Shown here in pieces: positions 1-7,532 of a DNA stretch of 54,882 nt (position 1 is its first letter; every line of letters begins with the position of its first letter). The notes beneath the pieces were generated by a model. It made no database searches. It had not been told where the DNA came from and saw only the letters and a list, made by a program, of their open reading frames with translations. Location of the stretch: the NCBI GenBank assembly GCA_944376655.1, contig CALWDJ010000013.1, positions 1-54,882 of the forward strand, in the 5' to 3' direction. The DNA is from an uncultured Clostridia bacterium. Its GTDB lineage: Bacteria; Bacillota; Clostridia; Oscillospirales; Acutalibacteraceae. The position numbers and the translations under genes were made by a program.

Positions 1-111
1 CACGGATTCCGAAGAGCGGATTCTGCGGGCTTGGTTGCTATGCGATTGCAGGCATATTTCACCGCTATGGTGGTAAACATGAAGAGAATTACGGCAGTAA
101 TTCCGGGTTGA
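1..111 (+). CDS. C-terminal end of a DDE transposase (partial)
   Basis: The window opens inside an open frame ending in TGA at 109-111. The 36 visible residues include HGFRRADSAGL and MRLQAYFTAMVVNMKRI, which resemble the C-terminus of IS1182/DDE_Tnp_1_6-type transposases (family pattern HGLRRARYRGL...RLQALLTAAAxNLKR). The rest lies outside the window, so whether the element is intact is unknown. It ends on a terminator hairpin and sits next to a tRNA gene with decayed tRNA copies, so the locus looks like an insertion hot spot. An alternative frame also stays open to 149 but has no recognisable similarity. Confidence 0.55.
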   Translation, partial: HGFRRADSAGLVAMRLQAYFTAMVVNMKRITAVIPG

Positions 112-126
112 TCGCCCGGATTTTTT
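102..126 (+). terminator. Rho-independent terminator after the transposase end
   Basis: Six-bp stem TCCGGG/CCCGGA around a 7-nt loop, followed by a run of T. It overlaps the last codons of the partial transposase frame. Confidence 0.6.
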
Positions 127-246
127 GCTTTCGGCTGCATTATCCCTGATTTTTGCTCATGCAAGAAAAAAAGGTATGTCTTTCGTTTATGAAAAACACA
201 CCTTTTTCAGTGCCCTTGATTTTACTGGGTTTTCCGGCGGAGTTTT

Positions 247-323
247 TGGCGTTCCCGAGGTGATTCGAACACCCGACCTACCGCTTAGGAGGCGGTCGCT
301 CTATCCAGCTGAGCTACGGAAAC
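247..323 (-). tRNA. tRNA-Arg (anticodon CCT)
   Basis: Read on the minus strand, this is a complete cloverleaf: acceptor stem GTTTCCG/CGGGAAC, D arm TAGCTCAGCTGGATAGAGC, anticodon stem ACCGC/GCGGT with loop CTCCTAA (anticodon CCT, decoding AGG), T arm with GTTCGAATC, discriminator G and an encoded CCA at 247-249. tRNA-Arg(CCT) is a common integration target in Firmicutes. Three degraded relatives lie just upstream, at 407-664. Confidence 0.95.
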
Positions 324-406
324 ATCTTTAAAATCTATTCAATTTTAGGCTTAGATTAACTCATTGTCAATCACTTTTCCTCAAATGGCGGTCGTTATAA
401 CATATT

Positions 407-450
407 CTTAGGAGGGGTATGTTATATCCATTTAACTAAGGGGGCATTTT
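407..450 (-). repeat. Decayed tRNA-Arg-like copy C
   Basis: On the minus strand this reads as a 5' tRNA half: GCCCCCTTAG, a D-arm-like AAATGGATATAAC, then CCTCCTAAG at the anticodon position. After CTCCTAAG the sequence changes to AATATGTT, so the 3' half of a tRNA is missing. AACATA and TATGTT flank the anticodon-like core as a 6-bp inverted repeat. It is nearly identical to copy B at 500-543. Confidence 0.65.
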
Positions 451-469
451 ATGAAAAATATTCAGTTGT

Positions 470-543
470 ATGCAGAATTTAGACTCGAACGAACTACCTC
501 TTAGGAGGGGTTTATTATATCCATTTAACTAAGGGGGCATTTC
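470..543 (-). repeat. Decayed tRNA-Arg-like copy B with T-arm remnant
   Basis: Minus-strand copy sharing GCCCCCTTAG, AAATGGATATAA and CCCTCCTAAG with copy C. It continues into GAGGTAG and a T-loop-like GTTCGAGTC, so it keeps a near full-length tRNA outline. The acceptor ends (GCCCCCT against AATTCTG) do not pair, so a functional tRNA is unlikely. It may be a tRNA pseudogene or a tRNA-like sequence carried by a mobile element. Confidence 0.55.
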
Positions 544-578
544 CAAAATCTATAATAATATTAAGTTGTAAACGAACA

Positions 579-664
579 GATTGTCAATCGCCTTTCCTCC
601 AAAAGCGGATGTCAAAACATATTCTTAGGAGGCGAGTGCTCTATCCAGCTGAGCTACGTAGACA
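579..664 (-). repeat. Truncated tRNA-Arg 5' half (copy A) and its direct-repeat flank
   Basis: On the minus strand GTCTACGTAGCTCAGCTGG and ATAGAGCACTCGCCTCCTAAG match the 5' half and anticodon loop of the intact tRNA-Arg(CCT), including the whole D arm. The match stops just after the anticodon loop. The sequence that follows (AATATG, then GGAGGAAAGGCGATTGACAAT) recurs at 362-417 beside copy C as a diverged direct repeat of about 53 bp. A break at the anticodon loop is what a tyrosine-recombinase attachment site would leave. Confidence 0.6.
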
Positions 665-715
665 TTTTTAAATAAAGATTTTTAAATTCAACAGCGTGTT
701 TATGATACTCCGTTA

Positions 716-752
716 ACAAAAAAGGGTCCGGAGCTTTGAAGCTCAAGACCCC
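716..752 (-). terminator. Terminator of tRNA-Gly
   Basis: Minus-strand hairpin GGGTC-TT-GAGCTT with partner AGCTC-CG-GACCC, followed by TTTTTT. It lies 6 nt past the CCA end of tRNA-Gly. Confidence 0.85.
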
Positions 753-757
753 GCAAA

Positions 758-832
758 TGGAGCGGGTGATGGGAATCGAACCCACACGACCAGCTTGGAA
801 GGCTGGGATTCTAGCCATTGAACTACACCCGC
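758..832 (-). tRNA. tRNA-Gly (anticodon TCC)
   Basis: Complete minus-strand cloverleaf. Acceptor GCGGGTG/CACCCGC, anticodon stem CCAGC/GCTGG with loop CTTCCAA (anticodon TCC), T arm GTGGGTTCGATTCCCAT, discriminator T and encoded CCA at 758-760. A strong hairpin terminator follows at once. carD ends 40 nt upstream on the same strand. Confidence 0.96.
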
Positions 833-872
833 GCAACGACAAGAATTATAATACCACAACCTCACCGATTAG

Positions 873-1391
873 TCAATAGTTTTTGTCGTGTTTTTTACAT
901 ATTTTTTCTTCACTGCTCAGAAGAGCCGGTATATCCTCCGGCGAAACACCGAGCGCCGCGGCAAGCTCACCGAAAGCGAGCTCTTCAGCGCGGCTCATAT
1001 ACTTTTCGTATGTGAACCCGATTTTTTTACCGGATTTTTTCGCTTCCCGCTTTATACGGTAAATTCCGGCAGCAAGCTCCAGCAGCTCCGCGCAGCTGTG
1101 ACTTTCAATACAGGCTCTGAAATCCTCCTCGCCGGCAAGCTCGGTCTGCGCTTTCTCCTGTATTGCGCTTATCCCCGCAATAAGCCGCTTTGCCTCATCT
1201 GAACTTATAAGCCGGCGCATATAAACCTTTGCATTTTCAACAGGCGCATAAATTATATTATTGCTTCGATAAAGCGGACGGAGAGTATAATAAAGCTGCG
1301 GCTCCCCTTTTTTGAACTCCTTTTCCGAAATGTCCTCAACCGTGCATACGCCGGTCTGTCCGTAAAATATTTTTTCTCCCCTGTTATACAA
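873..1391 (-). CDS. CarD-family transcriptional regulator
   Basis: A 172-residue protein whose N-terminal ~60 residues (GEKIFYGQTGVCTVEDI ... YYTLRPL) match the CarD/TRCF RNA-polymerase-interacting domain, a Tudor-like fold that binds the polymerase beta lobe. The remaining ~110 residues are helical and charged, as in the DNA-contacting C-terminal domain of CarD. The family usually modulates open-complex stability at rRNA and other promoters. The start is TTG at 1391 with AGAGG six bases upstream. Its likely promoter lies upstream of the hairpin at 1418-1446, so its own transcript must pass that terminator. Confidence 0.85.
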   Translation of the reverse strand: MYNRGEKIFYGQTGVCTVEDISEKEFKKGEPQLYYTLRPLYRSNNIIYAPVENAKVYMRRLISSDEAKRLIAGISAIQEKAQTELAGEEDFRACIESHSCAELLELAAGIYRIKREAKKSGKKIGFTYEKYMSRAEELAFGELAAALGVSPEDIPALLSSEEKICKKHDKNY

Positions 1392-1417
1392 TATTAACCT
1401 CTTTTCTTAAAAGCGAC

Positions 1418-1446
1418 AAAAAGCTCCGGCAATAAAATGCCGGAGC
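1418..1446 (-). terminator. Terminator of the xpt-bmp-nup operon, also in the carD leader
   Basis: Perfect GCTCCGGCA/TGCCGGAGC hairpin with A/T runs on both sides, so it could work in both directions. It follows nupQ by about 55 nt and precedes carD by 26 nt. Confidence 0.8.
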
Positions 1447-1463
1447 AAAAAAATACCACTGAT

Positions 1464-1492
1464 ATTATAACACAGTCTGTCGAAAAATGTAA
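1464..1492 (-). promoter_or_regulatory. Putative carD promoter
   Basis: Minus strand: -35 TTACAT, 17-nt spacer, -10 TATAAT, in the gap between nupQ and carD. The -35 is weak. Transcription would start near 1457, upstream of the terminator hairpin. Confidence 0.5.
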
Positions 1493-1500
1493 GATTTTTT

Positions 1501-2487
1501 TCAGCGTTCCTCACGGAAATATGAAAGACCTAAATGCGCCGGAGGCTGATTTTCGCGCTTTTTACGCATACTCACTATGATAAGAACGAGTATCGTGACG
1601 ATATACGGAAGCATTTTGAAAATCTCCTGTGTGCTGACTGCAAGGTTCGGAATATAGTTGTGGATAATAAACAGTCCGCCGAAAAGTATAGAACCGAAAA
1701 TGCTTATATTCGGTCTCCAAACGGCAAAGATAACCAGCGCTATCGCGAGCCAGCCGCGGTCGCCGAAGGCATCGTTCGACCATACGCCGTTTGCGTAGTC
1801 CATAACATAATAAAGTCCTCCGAGACCCGCTATGACGCTGCCTATGCAGGTGGCAATATACTGATACCTTCCTACCCGTATTCCCGCGGCATCTGCCGTG
1901 GCGGGATTCTCGCCCACTGCACGCAGATGCAGGCCGACCTTTGTACGGTTAAGCACAAAAGAAGCGATAAGGGCAATCACTATCGCCGCGTATGCCAGAA
2001 AGCTGTAAGACAGGAATATATCCCCGAACCAGCCGAGCTTATCCGCGAACGGAAGTGTTTTTCTGAAGCAATCGCTTGTGGCGGTAAGAGTTACCGAAGG
2101 CAGTGTGCTTCCGGTGAGCTTGATAAGCGAGCCGCCGAAAAAGTTACCGAAGCCTACGCCGAATGTGGTAAGCGCAAGACCCGTAACATTCTGATTGGCG
2201 CGCAGCGTGGTGGTAAGGAAAGCGTAGATAAGACCCATCAGAAGGGAGCCTATAATACAGCAGATAAGCGGTATAAAAACCGCCAGAAACGGGTTTATCG
2301 CCGATTTGTCGGGAACTGACTGCTCGTACATAAAGGCGCCGATAACGCCGCTTATTCCGCCGACATACATTATTCCGGGTATGCCGAGGTTGAGGTTTCC
2401 GGATTTTTCTGTGATTATTTCTCCGGTCGAGCCGAGCAGAAGCGGTATGCCCTGCATAACCGCGCGCTGAATAAAGGAAATCAACAT
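1501..2487 (-). CDS. nupQ: Nucleoside-type ABC transporter permease (NupQ/YufQ-like)
   Basis: A 328-residue integral membrane protein of the BPD_transp_2 family (BmpABC/NupOPQ class), with about eight to ten hydrophobic segments and the typical GEIITEKSGNLNLGIPG start and AVGENPATADAAGI cytoplasmic loop. With NupP it should form the membrane channel through which NupO and the BMP lipoprotein import nucleosides or purine bases. Its ATG overlaps the stop of nupP (TAATG), so the two are translationally coupled. It is the last gene of the operon and is followed by a strong terminator. The exact substrate cannot be read from the sequence; the upstream xpt gene argues for purines. Confidence 0.88.
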   Translation of the reverse strand: MLISFIQRAVMQGIPLLLGSTGEIITEKSGNLNLGIPGIMYVGGISGVIGAFMYEQSVPDKSAINPFLAVFIPLICCIIGSLLMGLIYAFLTTTLRANQNVTGLALTTFGVGFGNFFGGSLIKLTGSTLPSVTLTATSDCFRKTLPFADKLGWFGDIFLSYSFLAYAAIVIALIASFVLNRTKVGLHLRAVGENPATADAAGIRVGRYQYIATCIGSVIAGLGGLYYVMDYANGVWSNDAFGDRGWLAIALVIFAVWRPNISIFGSILFGGLFIIHNYIPNLAVSTQEIFKMLPYIVTILVLIIVSMRKKRENQPPAHLGLSYFREER

Positions 2488-3599
2488 TATGCCTTACCTC
2501 CTTTATCTGAACCGCGGAATTTAACGGTATAATTGATGAAAAACTCGCTTCCTATAATAAAGAAAATGATTATTCCGGTAATTATCTCGGAGAACGAGGC
2601 GTTAAGCCCGAAAATAGTCGAAATTTCGATAGCGCCCTTTTGCAGGAAAACTATGAGCAGTGTGGTAAGCACCATAAAGAGCGGATTGAATTTCGCGAGC
2701 CACGAAACCATTATAGCTGTAAAGCCTCGTCCCGCGGCGGTATCGCGCGTTATTGTATGGTCTGTTCCGCTGACCAGCAGAAGACCCGCTATACCGCAGA
2801 TGGCGCCTGATATGAGCATTGTGCGGATTATTACCTTTTTGACATTGATGCCGATATATCTCGCGGTGTTTTCACTCTCGCCGACGACCGATATTTCATA
2901 GCCGTGCTTGCTGTACTTCAGGTAAATATACATAACCACGGTAAGCACCGCGACTATCAGTATATTTATAAGGTAATCGTGACCGCCGATAGACGGCAGC
3001 CAGCCCGCGTGGGTATCTCCGTTGATTATGCCTATCTGACCCGAGCCCTTCGGGACCGACCACTGGAGCGAAAAATACGACACAAGCTGTATCGCTATAT
3101 AATTCATCATAAGGGTGAAGAGGGTCTCATTGGTATTCCATTTTGCCTTGAAAAGCGCCGGAATAAGTCCCCATACCGCTCCCGCGACTATACTTGCCAC
3201 TATTATCACCGGCAGGAGAAGAAAGGTAGGCAGCTTATCGCCGAAAAGTATCATACATGCAGCGGTAGCCATGCCGCCTATAAGCACCTGACCCTCTGCC
3301 CCGATGTTCCAGAACCGCATTTTAAACGCCGGAGTAACGCCCAGAGATACGCAAAGCAGCATCGCAAGGCTCTGGAGCAGGTTCCATATCCTGCGCTCGG
3401 TACCTATCGCGCCGTCTATCATAGTGGCGTAAACCTTTATCGGGTTTTCGCCGGTCATCATCACCGTAACCACAGCGCAAACCACAAGAGCAGCCGCGAC
3501 CGCAGCTATTCTTATCAGCCATGCCGCCCACCATACCAGCGCGTCACGCTTGGCGATATGGAAAAGCGGTTCCCTTATATGCCTTTCAGCCTGTTTCAT
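2487..3599 (-). CDS. nupP: Nucleoside-type ABC transporter permease (NupP/YufP-like)
   Basis: A 370-residue membrane protein, partner of NupQ. After a cytoplasmic N-terminus of ~20 residues come several transmembrane segments, with the family's conserved AFKMRFWNIGAEGQVLIGG (about residues 105-123) and GESENTARYIGINVKKV near 240-255, the loop that contacts the ATPase. It overlaps nupO by ATGA and nupQ by TAATG, which is typical of a tightly coupled transport operon. The length and order (ATPase, long permease, short permease) match NupO-NupP-NupQ of Bacillus subtilis. Confidence 0.88.
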   Translation of the reverse strand: MKQAERHIREPLFHIAKRDALVWWAAWLIRIAAVAAALVVCAVVTVMMTGENPIKVYATMIDGAIGTERRIWNLLQSLAMLLCVSLGVTPAFKMRFWNIGAEGQVLIGGMATAACMILFGDKLPTFLLLPVIIVASIVAGAVWGLIPALFKAKWNTNETLFTLMMNYIAIQLVSYFSLQWSVPKGSGQIGIINGDTHAGWLPSIGGHDYLINILIVAVLTVVMYIYLKYSKHGYEISVVGESENTARYIGINVKKVIIRTMLISGAICGIAGLLLVSGTDHTITRDTAAGRGFTAIMVSWLAKFNPLFMVLTTLLIVFLQKGAIEISTIFGLNASFSEIITGIIIFFIIGSEFFINYTVKFRGSDKGGKA

Positions 3600-5143
3600 G
3601 CTTCGCCGCCCTCCTTTTCTTCCGCTGATGAAGCGGTCATAAGATAGCCTATCTGCTCCTTTGTGGCGGTTCTGCCGTCAAGAGTGCCGGTTATCCTGCC
3701 CGAGCCGATTACAATTATCCTGTCGCAAAGCTCGGTGAGAACATCGAGGTCCTCCCCGACAAATATTACCGCCACACCGTTCTGTTTCTGACGGTTAAGC
3801 AGATTGTATATAACATACGAAGAGTTAATATCAAGTCCCCTTACCGGATACGCCGCCATAAGCACGGTAGGCGATGAGGCTATTTCCCTGCCCACAAGCA
3901 CCTTCTGCACATTTCCGCCCGACAGTCTTCTTACAGGCGTTGTGGCGCTCGGAGTCACTACCTCGAGCTGCTCGATTATCTCATCCGCCAAATGCTTCGG
4001 CTTCTTGCGCTGCAAAAACGGTGACTTGCCTTTCCGGTAGCTTCTTAACATCATATTATCGATAATATCCATATTGCCGACAAGACCCATTCCAAGCCTG
4101 TCCTCAGGCACAAAGGAAAGTCTTACGCCGAGCTCCCTTATCTGAAGCGGGGTTTTGTCCCTCAAATCGTCCTGCTTGCCGGTTTTGGGGTTATTGTAGA
4201 TTATCTCGCCGCTGTCAATATGCTGAAGTCCGGCAATCGCTTCAAGCAGCTCACGCTGACCTGAACCGGCTATTCCCGCGATACCGAGAATTTCTCCCGA
4301 CTTTGCGGTAAAGGATACGTTGTCAAGCACCTTGACGCCCTCGCGGTTCATACAGTTGATATTTTTAACCACAAGCCTTTCCTGCGGGTTTTCAGGCTCG
4401 GTCCTTTCTATATCAAGCGAGATTTTTTTGCCCACCATCATTTCGGTAAGCTCAGACTCATTTGTCGACGCAGTCTCGACCGTACCTATGTACTCACCCT
4501 TTCTGAGTACCGCCACCCTGTCCGACAGCGAAAGCACCTCGTGCAGCTTGTGCGTGATTATGATGATAGCCTTGCCGTCGTCCCTCATTCTGCGGAGCAC
4601 CGCAAAGAGCTTCTGGGTCTCCTGCGGGGTAAGCACCGCGGTAGGCTCGTCAAGTATAAGTATATCCGCGCCTCTGTAAAGCACCTTGATTATCTCTACC
4701 GTCTGCTTCTCGGAAACCGACATTTCGTATATTTTTTTATTCGGGTCTATCTCAAAGCCGTACTGCTCGCTTATCTCCTTGATTTTAGCGGCCGAACGGC
4801 GGATATTATAGTGCTCCTCTTCCTTAAGACCCAGAACGATATTTTCCGCCGCGCTGAAAACATCGACCAGCTTGAAATGCTGATGAATCATTCCGATACC
4901 GTGGCTGAACGCGTCCCGAGGGGAGCGTATTACAACCTCTTCACCGTCTATGAATATCTGTCCGTGGTCCGGAAAGTAAATACCAGCTATCATATTCATA
5001 AGCGTGGTTTTTCCGCTGCCGTTCTCACCCAGAACCGACAGTATCTCGCCGCGGTTCACCGACAGGTTGACATTGCTGTTGGCTACAACGCTGCCGAAGG
5101 TTTTTGTTATATTTTTCAGTTCAATAGCCGGACAGTTGCTCAT
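3596..5143 (-). CDS. nupO: Nucleoside ABC transporter ATP-binding protein (NupO/YufO-like)
   Basis: A duplicated ABC ATPase of 515 residues. The first domain has Walker A GENGSGKT (39-46), a Q-loop and Walker B ILILDEPTAVL. The second has the degenerate P-loop GIAGSGQRELL and signature LSGGNVQKVLVG, as in the sugar/nucleoside class (RbsA/YufO type). Its second Walker B region reads AAYPVRGLD, lacking the usual catalytic Glu, which is normal for this class. A longer frame reaches 5206, but ATG 5143 has AAGGAG 8 nt upstream and begins right at the conserved domain. It drives import through NupP/NupQ and follows the BMP lipoprotein gene. Confidence 0.9.
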   Translation of the reverse strand: MSNCPAIELKNITKTFGSVVANSNVNLSVNRGEILSVLGENGSGKTTLMNMIAGIYFPDHGQIFIDGEEVVIRSPRDAFSHGIGMIHQHFKLVDVFSAAENIVLGLKEEEHYNIRRSAAKIKEISEQYGFEIDPNKKIYEMSVSEKQTVEIIKVLYRGADILILDEPTAVLTPQETQKLFAVLRRMRDDGKAIIIITHKLHEVLSLSDRVAVLRKGEYIGTVETASTNESELTEMMVGKKISLDIERTEPENPQERLVVKNINCMNREGVKVLDNVSFTAKSGEILGIAGIAGSGQRELLEAIAGLQHIDSGEIIYNNPKTGKQDDLRDKTPLQIRELGVRLSFVPEDRLGMGLVGNMDIIDNMMLRSYRKGKSPFLQRKKPKHLADEIIEQLEVVTPSATTPVRRLSGGNVQKVLVGREIASSPTVLMAAYPVRGLDINSSYVIYNLLNRQKQNGVAVIFVGEDLDVLTELCDRIIVIGSGRITGTLDGRTATKEQIGYLMTASSAEEKEGGEA

Positions 5144-5246
5144 GCTTCTTCTCCTTCCGTTTGCCAAATCCGTAAAAATAAATTGCCGAATAATACCGCA
5201 GTGCATTTTTACGGATTTGAAATTTCCTAAACTTTAAAAGATTTGA

Positions 5247-5270
5247 GGCGGGGCAAAATATTGCCCCGCC
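5247..5270 (-). terminator. Intercistronic hairpin between bmp and nupO
   Basis: GGCGGGGCAA with partner TTGCCCCGCC, an almost uninterrupted stem. Only a weak T-rich stretch follows on the minus strand (TCAAATCTTTT), so it probably terminates partially or protects the bmp message. This is common after binding-protein genes, which are needed in excess over the membrane parts. Confidence 0.6.
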
Positions 5271-5291
5271 CGGATTTATCAGAGCCGTTTA

Positions 5292-6533
5292 TCAGAATTT
5301 GGTGTTTGAAAGGGTTATACCGTCTATCTGAATATCGAAATACGGAGCTGAACGGTATTCGGACTCATGGAAATATCCGTCCTTAACCGCTTCGGTATCA
5401 GGAGTGTAGTCAGCATCAGTGTCAACATCGGCCATATAGCTGGTCAGGTGACCGTCACCGTCAACCTTGGCGTTCTTGTTAAGATCGTCCTTAACGGTAA
5501 CGGTAAAGGTTGAGACATCGAATACATGGAGAGAACCGTCCTCGAGCTTGCCCTTTACTTCCTCGAGCTTTTCGGCGGTGCCGGCAGCGGCAGCCTTCTC
5601 ATTGACGTCGGTGATAACAACAGAACCGGTAGCAAGAGTGCCTGTCCAGTCCTTGTCTATCTCCTTGCCGTCCTTTACGCAGCCGATGATATACTCAAAA
5701 TAAGGCTCCCAGTTGATGCGTGAGGAAATGATAAAGGTGTTCGGGCATGCCTCAACAGTGCTGCCGTTGTAGGAAACATTCGGAACGTTTGCGTTCTCGC
5801 AGGCGGTCGGAGCGCCCATTGAGTCGGCGTGCTGGCTTATAAGAACGCAGCCGTTGTTTATAAGACTTGTAGCAGCTTCCTTCTCAGCAGTCTCGTCATA
5901 CCAGCTTCCGGTAAACTGAACCTCCATTGTAACAGAGGGGCATACCGACTTGGCGCCGAGATAGAATGAAGTATATCCGGAGATAACCTCAGCATATGTG
6001 AATGCGCCTACATAACCCATTTTAGCCTTGTCAGCGGTGATTTTGCCGCTCTCTATCATTTCGTTGAGCTTCATTCCCGCGGCAACACCGGCAAGGTAAC
6101 GTCCCTCATAGATAGAAGCGAAAGCGTTGTGGAAGTTCTTGAGATCAGATGTGTGCGCGGTGGTACCGGTAGCATGGCAGAACATTACTTCCGGATATTC
6201 CTCTGCGGCCTGAGCAAGGAAAGTCTCATGACCGAAGGAATCTGCGAATATAAGATCGCAGCCGCGATCGGCAAGGTCAAGAGCGGCCTCGGTGCATTCG
6301 CTGCTCTCAGGAATGTTCTTCTTCTCGACATACTCAACGCCCATCTTATCGCAGGCGGCCTTCGCGGCATCGATGAAGTTCTTGTCATAGGTTGAGTTCT
6401 CGTCGTGCAGATAGATAAAGCCTACCTTGAGAGTCTCACCGTCACTGGCGTCAGAGCCGGTTTTTGCACTGCCGCAGCCCGCGAAAGCGAAAAGCATCGC
6501 AAGACAAAGCAGCACAGCTGTAAGTTTTTTCAT
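5292..6533 (-). CDS. BMP-family substrate-binding lipoprotein (Med/BmpA-like)
   Basis: A 413-residue lipoprotein with an N-terminal signal and lipobox FAFAGC (Cys20), then a PnrA/Med-type periplasmic-binding fold: LKVGFIYLHDENSTYDKNF, DLIFADSFGHETF, GRYLAGVAAGM, QHADSMGAPTA and AGTAEKLEEVKGKL. It would sit on the outer face of the membrane and deliver nucleosides or related purines to NupOPQ. It lies 57 nt after xpt and ahead of nupO in one apparent operon. The C-terminus has an extra acidic segment (DVDTDADYTPDTEAVKDG). Confidence 0.88.
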   Translation of the reverse strand: MKKLTAVLLCLAMLFAFAGCGSAKTGSDASDGETLKVGFIYLHDENSTYDKNFIDAAKAACDKMGVEYVEKKNIPESSECTEAALDLADRGCDLIFADSFGHETFLAQAAEEYPEVMFCHATGTTAHTSDLKNFHNAFASIYEGRYLAGVAAGMKLNEMIESGKITADKAKMGYVGAFTYAEVISGYTSFYLGAKSVCPSVTMEVQFTGSWYDETAEKEAATSLINNGCVLISQHADSMGAPTACENANVPNVSYNGSTVEACPNTFIISSRINWEPYFEYIIGCVKDGKEIDKDWTGTLATGSVVITDVNEKAAAAGTAEKLEEVKGKLEDGSLHVFDVSTFTVTVKDDLNKNAKVDGDGHLTSYMADVDTDADYTPDTEAVKDGYFHESEYRSAPYFDIQIDGITLSNTKF

Positions 6534-6590
6534 AATTCTTCTTCCTCCAAAAAAAAATATGATAAGCGGTATTGCCGCAAATATCCGTTT

Positions 6591-7166
6591 TTACTGAGCA
6601 CGGAAGACGATATTGCCGTCCTCCATACTGTCTATTATGGCGAGGGATTCGACTCTTATACCCTCCGCCCTGAGCTGGTCGCCGCCGCGCTGGAAGCCTT
6701 TTTCAATAGCGCACGCCGCGCCCGCCGCCGAGGCACCCGACTGAGAGATAATATCAAAAAGTCCGGCGAGAGCCTTACCGTTCGCAAGAAAATCATCGAC
6801 AATAAGAATATTGTCGCCCTTTTTCAGATAATCCTTCTCCACAACGACCGTATAATCGGTCCCGTGGGTATAGGAATGCACAACGGTTTTATAAACATCG
6901 CCGGAAATATTACTGGTCTTATTCTTTTTTGCAAATACAACAGGAATATGCATAGCCGCCGCGGCGCCTACTGCGATAGCTATACCCGAAGTCTCAATAG
7001 TGAGTATTTTGGTTACTCCGCTGTTCTCAAACAGCCTCGCAATCTCTCTGCCCATCTCCATGATGAAATCCACATCAAGCTGATGATTGAGAAAAGAGCC
7101 GACCTTTAAAATATTGCCGGGAAGGACTTTTCCCTCTTTTAATATCTTTTCCTCAAGAGCTTTCAT
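6591..7166 (-). CDS. xpt: Xanthine phosphoribosyltransferase
   Basis: A 191-residue type I phosphoribosyltransferase converting xanthine and PRPP to XMP in purine salvage. It shows the Xpt opening MKALEEKILKEGKVLPGNIL, the base-recognition part SFLNHQLDV, and the PRPP loop ILIVDDFLANGKA near residues 124-136. Length equals the family norm. It leads a purine operon with a BMP lipoprotein and NupOPQ, so salvage and uptake are co-expressed. Upstream lies a leader with a well-formed promoter and a terminator directly before the ribosome site (AAGGAG), pointing to transcription attenuation. I do not find the conserved core of the classical purine riboswitch. Confidence 0.93.
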   Translation of the reverse strand: MKALEEKILKEGKVLPGNILKVGSFLNHQLDVDFIMEMGREIARLFENSGVTKILTIETSGIAIAVGAAAAMHIPVVFAKKNKTSNISGDVYKTVVHSYTHGTDYTVVVEKDYLKKGDNILIVDDFLANGKALAGLFDIISQSGASAAGAACAIEKGFQRGGDQLRAEGIRVESLAIIDSMEDGNIVFRAQ

Positions 7167-7193
7167 CTATTACAGACTCCTTCATATTAAAAC

Positions 7194-7222
7194 AAAAAAC
7201 AGACTTAATAATTTAAGTCTGT
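7194..7222 (-). terminator. Terminator/attenuator in the xpt leader
   Basis: ACAGACTTAA with partner TTAAGTCTGT, then TTTTTT on the minus strand, ending about 27 nt before the xpt start codon. The placement is that of a riboswitch expression platform. Confidence 0.8.
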
Positions 7223-7367
7223 AAGCTGATACCTACGCTTACTCAAGAGCGGAAAACCCGCAGCTTCAAAACGCGGCTGAAAACCAATATCCGCTGTTCC
7301 AAGGCATGCGGCTGAAAAATTTGGGCCGTGCATATCCAAATATATTGGCATTTACTGTTTACATTAT
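7223..7367 (-). ncRNA. Unassigned structured leader RNA of the xpt operon (candidate riboswitch)
   Basis: Between promoter and terminator the minus strand can form a three-way junction: P1 CCAATAT/ATATTGG, P2 ATTTGG/CCAAAT, P3 CCGC/GCGG. The P2 and P3 loops contain GGC and GCC, which could pair. A second module repeats TTTTCAGCCGC and makes CCGC/GCGG, followed by GTAAGC/GCTTAC just before the terminator. The three-helix plan is reminiscent of purine riboswitches, but the conserved joining sequences of that class (TATAAT...TTTCTACC) are not visible. Function is an inference from position. Confidence 0.5.
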
Positions 7368-7373
7368 ACTGTT

Positions 7374-7402
7374 ATCCTATCACATCACGGCATTAAAGTC
7401 AA
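7374..7402 (-). promoter_or_regulatory. Promoter of the xpt-bmp-nup operon
   Basis: -35 TTGACT, 17-nt spacer, -10 TAGGAT on the minus strand. It gives a leader of about 200 nt before xpt. Confidence 0.75.
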
Positions 7403-7485
7403 CAAAAGAGATTCTGTTTTTGCATTTTTGGTCATAGTTACAATTTGAAAAATAAGCGCGGTCACAAATTGTCGAAAAACAACAA

Positions 7486-7508
7486 TACCGCCCGATTTTC
7501 GGGCGGTA
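7486..7508 (-). terminator. Terminator of the FAD-dependent dehydrogenase
   Basis: TACCGCCCGA with partner TCGGGCGGTA, then TTGTTGTTTTT on the minus strand, 25 nt after the stop codon. Confidence 0.8.
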
Positions 7509-7532
7509 AGGACATTGACTGAGTTCTGCGTA

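Noticed and set aside
125-331. A 68-codon frame covering the tRNA-Arg
   Set aside because: It is read through the antisense of a tRNA and has no ribosome site.
407-543. A CRISPR array in the repeats near the window start
   Set aside because: Two or three diverged units with tRNA features and unequal spacing, no cas genes.
873-1202. Plus-strand frames opposite carD
   Set aside because: Explained as reverse-strand shadows of a conserved protein.
6405-7109. A 234-codon plus-strand frame opposite the BMP gene and xpt
   Set aside because: Antisense to well-supported genes, low-complexity translation, no ribosome site: a shadow.
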